Source: Cephalotus follicularis | Taxonomy: Eukaryota; Streptophyta; Magnoliopsida; Oxalidales; Cephalotaceae | Direction: 5' to 3' | NCBI GenBank assembly: GCA_001972305.1 | Contig: BDDD01000898.1 | Coordinates: 1-64,000, forward strand | DNA length: 64,000 nucleotides | Shown: in pieces, positions 62,872-64,000 of the stretch | Numbering within the stretch: the stretch's first letter is position 1 | Layout: the number at the start of each line of letters is the position of its first letter | Notes under the pieces: generated by a model | Told to the model about the DNA's origin: nothing | The model's input: only the letters and a program-made list of their open reading frames with translations | The model's database searches: none | Translations under genes and position numbers: made by a program

Positions 62872-64000
62872 TGTGGGAATACAATAGAATTAGAGAGAGA
62901 TAATTAATTAAAGAGTTAATTAATTATACTAATACGATTAGTTTAATTGAATAACTTATTAGATAAGGTTATGCGATTAATGTCATTAATTACATGTGAC
63001 ATTCACTTAAGTTATCTACCTTTGACTTGATATAGTCAAAACTAGTAATTCACTTCATGACTTAGTATATATACTAAGGTAGAAAGGGTGAATGGTAAGG
63101 CTTTGATTTCCAAAGAGCATAATAGAAACTAAGTTAGAGACTAGCATCTCCAAGCTTGGATGGAAAACCCTCTTGGCTGAAATTTTAGTTTCTCTCCCAA
63201 ACACTCTCTAGCTTCTCTTTTTGTGTAAATGCTCTTGGAGGTGGCATAGCTTTGCCACTCATAAAAGTGCCTTGAAGTTGATAGTGTATTGAAAAGATGA
63301 GAAGGAGTTAAAGAACCCAAAGTAAGTGTTACTTTCCTCTTATTCCTTCTCATTTTTCTTTTGTTATGGTATATCAAAGTGTTGATCAATCTAGATCTTG
63401 GCATTAGGTTTTATTACTAGTAAATCCATTCCGTTTTAGGGTTTGCTAGTTTGGATTAAATTAAGTATTAATCTAGCCACTTTTTAATGAAACCAACAAG
63501 TGGTATTATAGCCAATTTTGATTCCACTTTGATATATTTTTATGTTGTGATAAATGTATGAGTAATGAGCATGCCATTGGTGTAAAAATTTCTTGTTTTG
63601 GATGCCTTTTGTTTTGATTTTTGAGGGCACCAATGTGATTGTGTGTATGTTAGAGACATTTTTCTCTCTTGGACCTAAGCCAAAAAATCAACTTAACCAT
63701 GTCCCAAAAGTTGCTAAAAATTTAGGCCCAAGGTAGCTTCATTCTCCATTAATGGAGTTTGTTTGAAGCTCTTAAGTCATCTTAATGAAGATGATGACAA
63801 AGGCACTTTATGACATTAATGTATAAAGTCCCTAAACTTTATAATATGGGAGACATATTAATATATTTACCTTACTTTAATATCTCAAAAGTTAGTAAAG
63901 TCCATAAACTTTAGTATAAAATTATATTTAATGTCAATGGATGGTTAGATGTAAGAGTTGCATTTAATTTTGATGTAAGTGTTGAATTAAAAGGAGATGT
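62872..64000 (+). mobile_element. 5' end of a Copia-type element running off the window
   Basis: LTR-like sequence ends AAACCAACA at 63498 and is followed 2 bp on by TGGTATTATAGCC (63501-63513), a diverged form of the Copia primer site TGGTATCAGAGCC. The LTR start is not fixed; TGTGGGAATACA at 62872 is one candidate, and homologous sequence may begin earlier. Downstream 500 bp is leader-like with no open gag frame. Its state cannot be judged because it leaves the window. Confidence 0.45.

Overview
The window is plant nuclear DNA, almost certainly from a eudicot. Evidence: large Ty3/gypsy LTR elements with chromodomain-type integrase ends, initiator-Met-type primer sites (TGGTATCAGAGC), Copia relics, a plant L1-type LINE, a CACTA transposon, AT-rich spacers, and one intact host gene of the plant-specific VQ family. 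There is no sign of a bacterial or organellar origin. I cannot name the species from sequence alone.

Layout. 1-3191: solo Ty3 LTR with a perfect 5-bp target duplication. 3192-16161: eroded Copia relic (+ strand) whose LTR is split by a Ty3 chromovirus (- strand, 6436-15870). 16162-26929: AT-rich, TE-poor island holding the only host gene I can support, a VQ-motif protein at 21287-22588. 26930-41690: nested block. A LINE is cut by a long minus-strand Ty3 LTR (27144 to about 40666), and that LTR is split by a CACTA element (27234-30057) and by another Ty3 element (32311-40558). 41343-61235: a tandem duplication of about 975 bp made of LINE and LTR-start sequence. Its second copy is split by a Ty3 element (42466-60404), whose 3' LTR is in turn split by a young Ty3 chromovirus (49172-58826). 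60963-64000: an LTR-like stretch and the 5' end of a Copia element that runs off the window.

Relative ages follow from the nesting and from LTR similarity judged by eye. The element at 49172-58826 is youngest, with LTRs nearly identical. The others are older, and several keep only the head of gag and the tail of integrase. No retroelement here looks whole.

The most unusual material is in the CACTA element. It carries four exon-like blocks on the minus strand, three of which have matching splice phases, so it looks like a captured host gene. The fourth block, with its intron 3' end, also occurs inside both LTRs of the unrelated Ty3 element at 42466-60404. In addition, several LTR families and the CACTA each carry clusters of a short palindromic word of their own (CAGTCGACTG, GACATCGATGTC, CTAAGCGTCGTCGCTTAG, CCGACCGC/GCGGTCGG).
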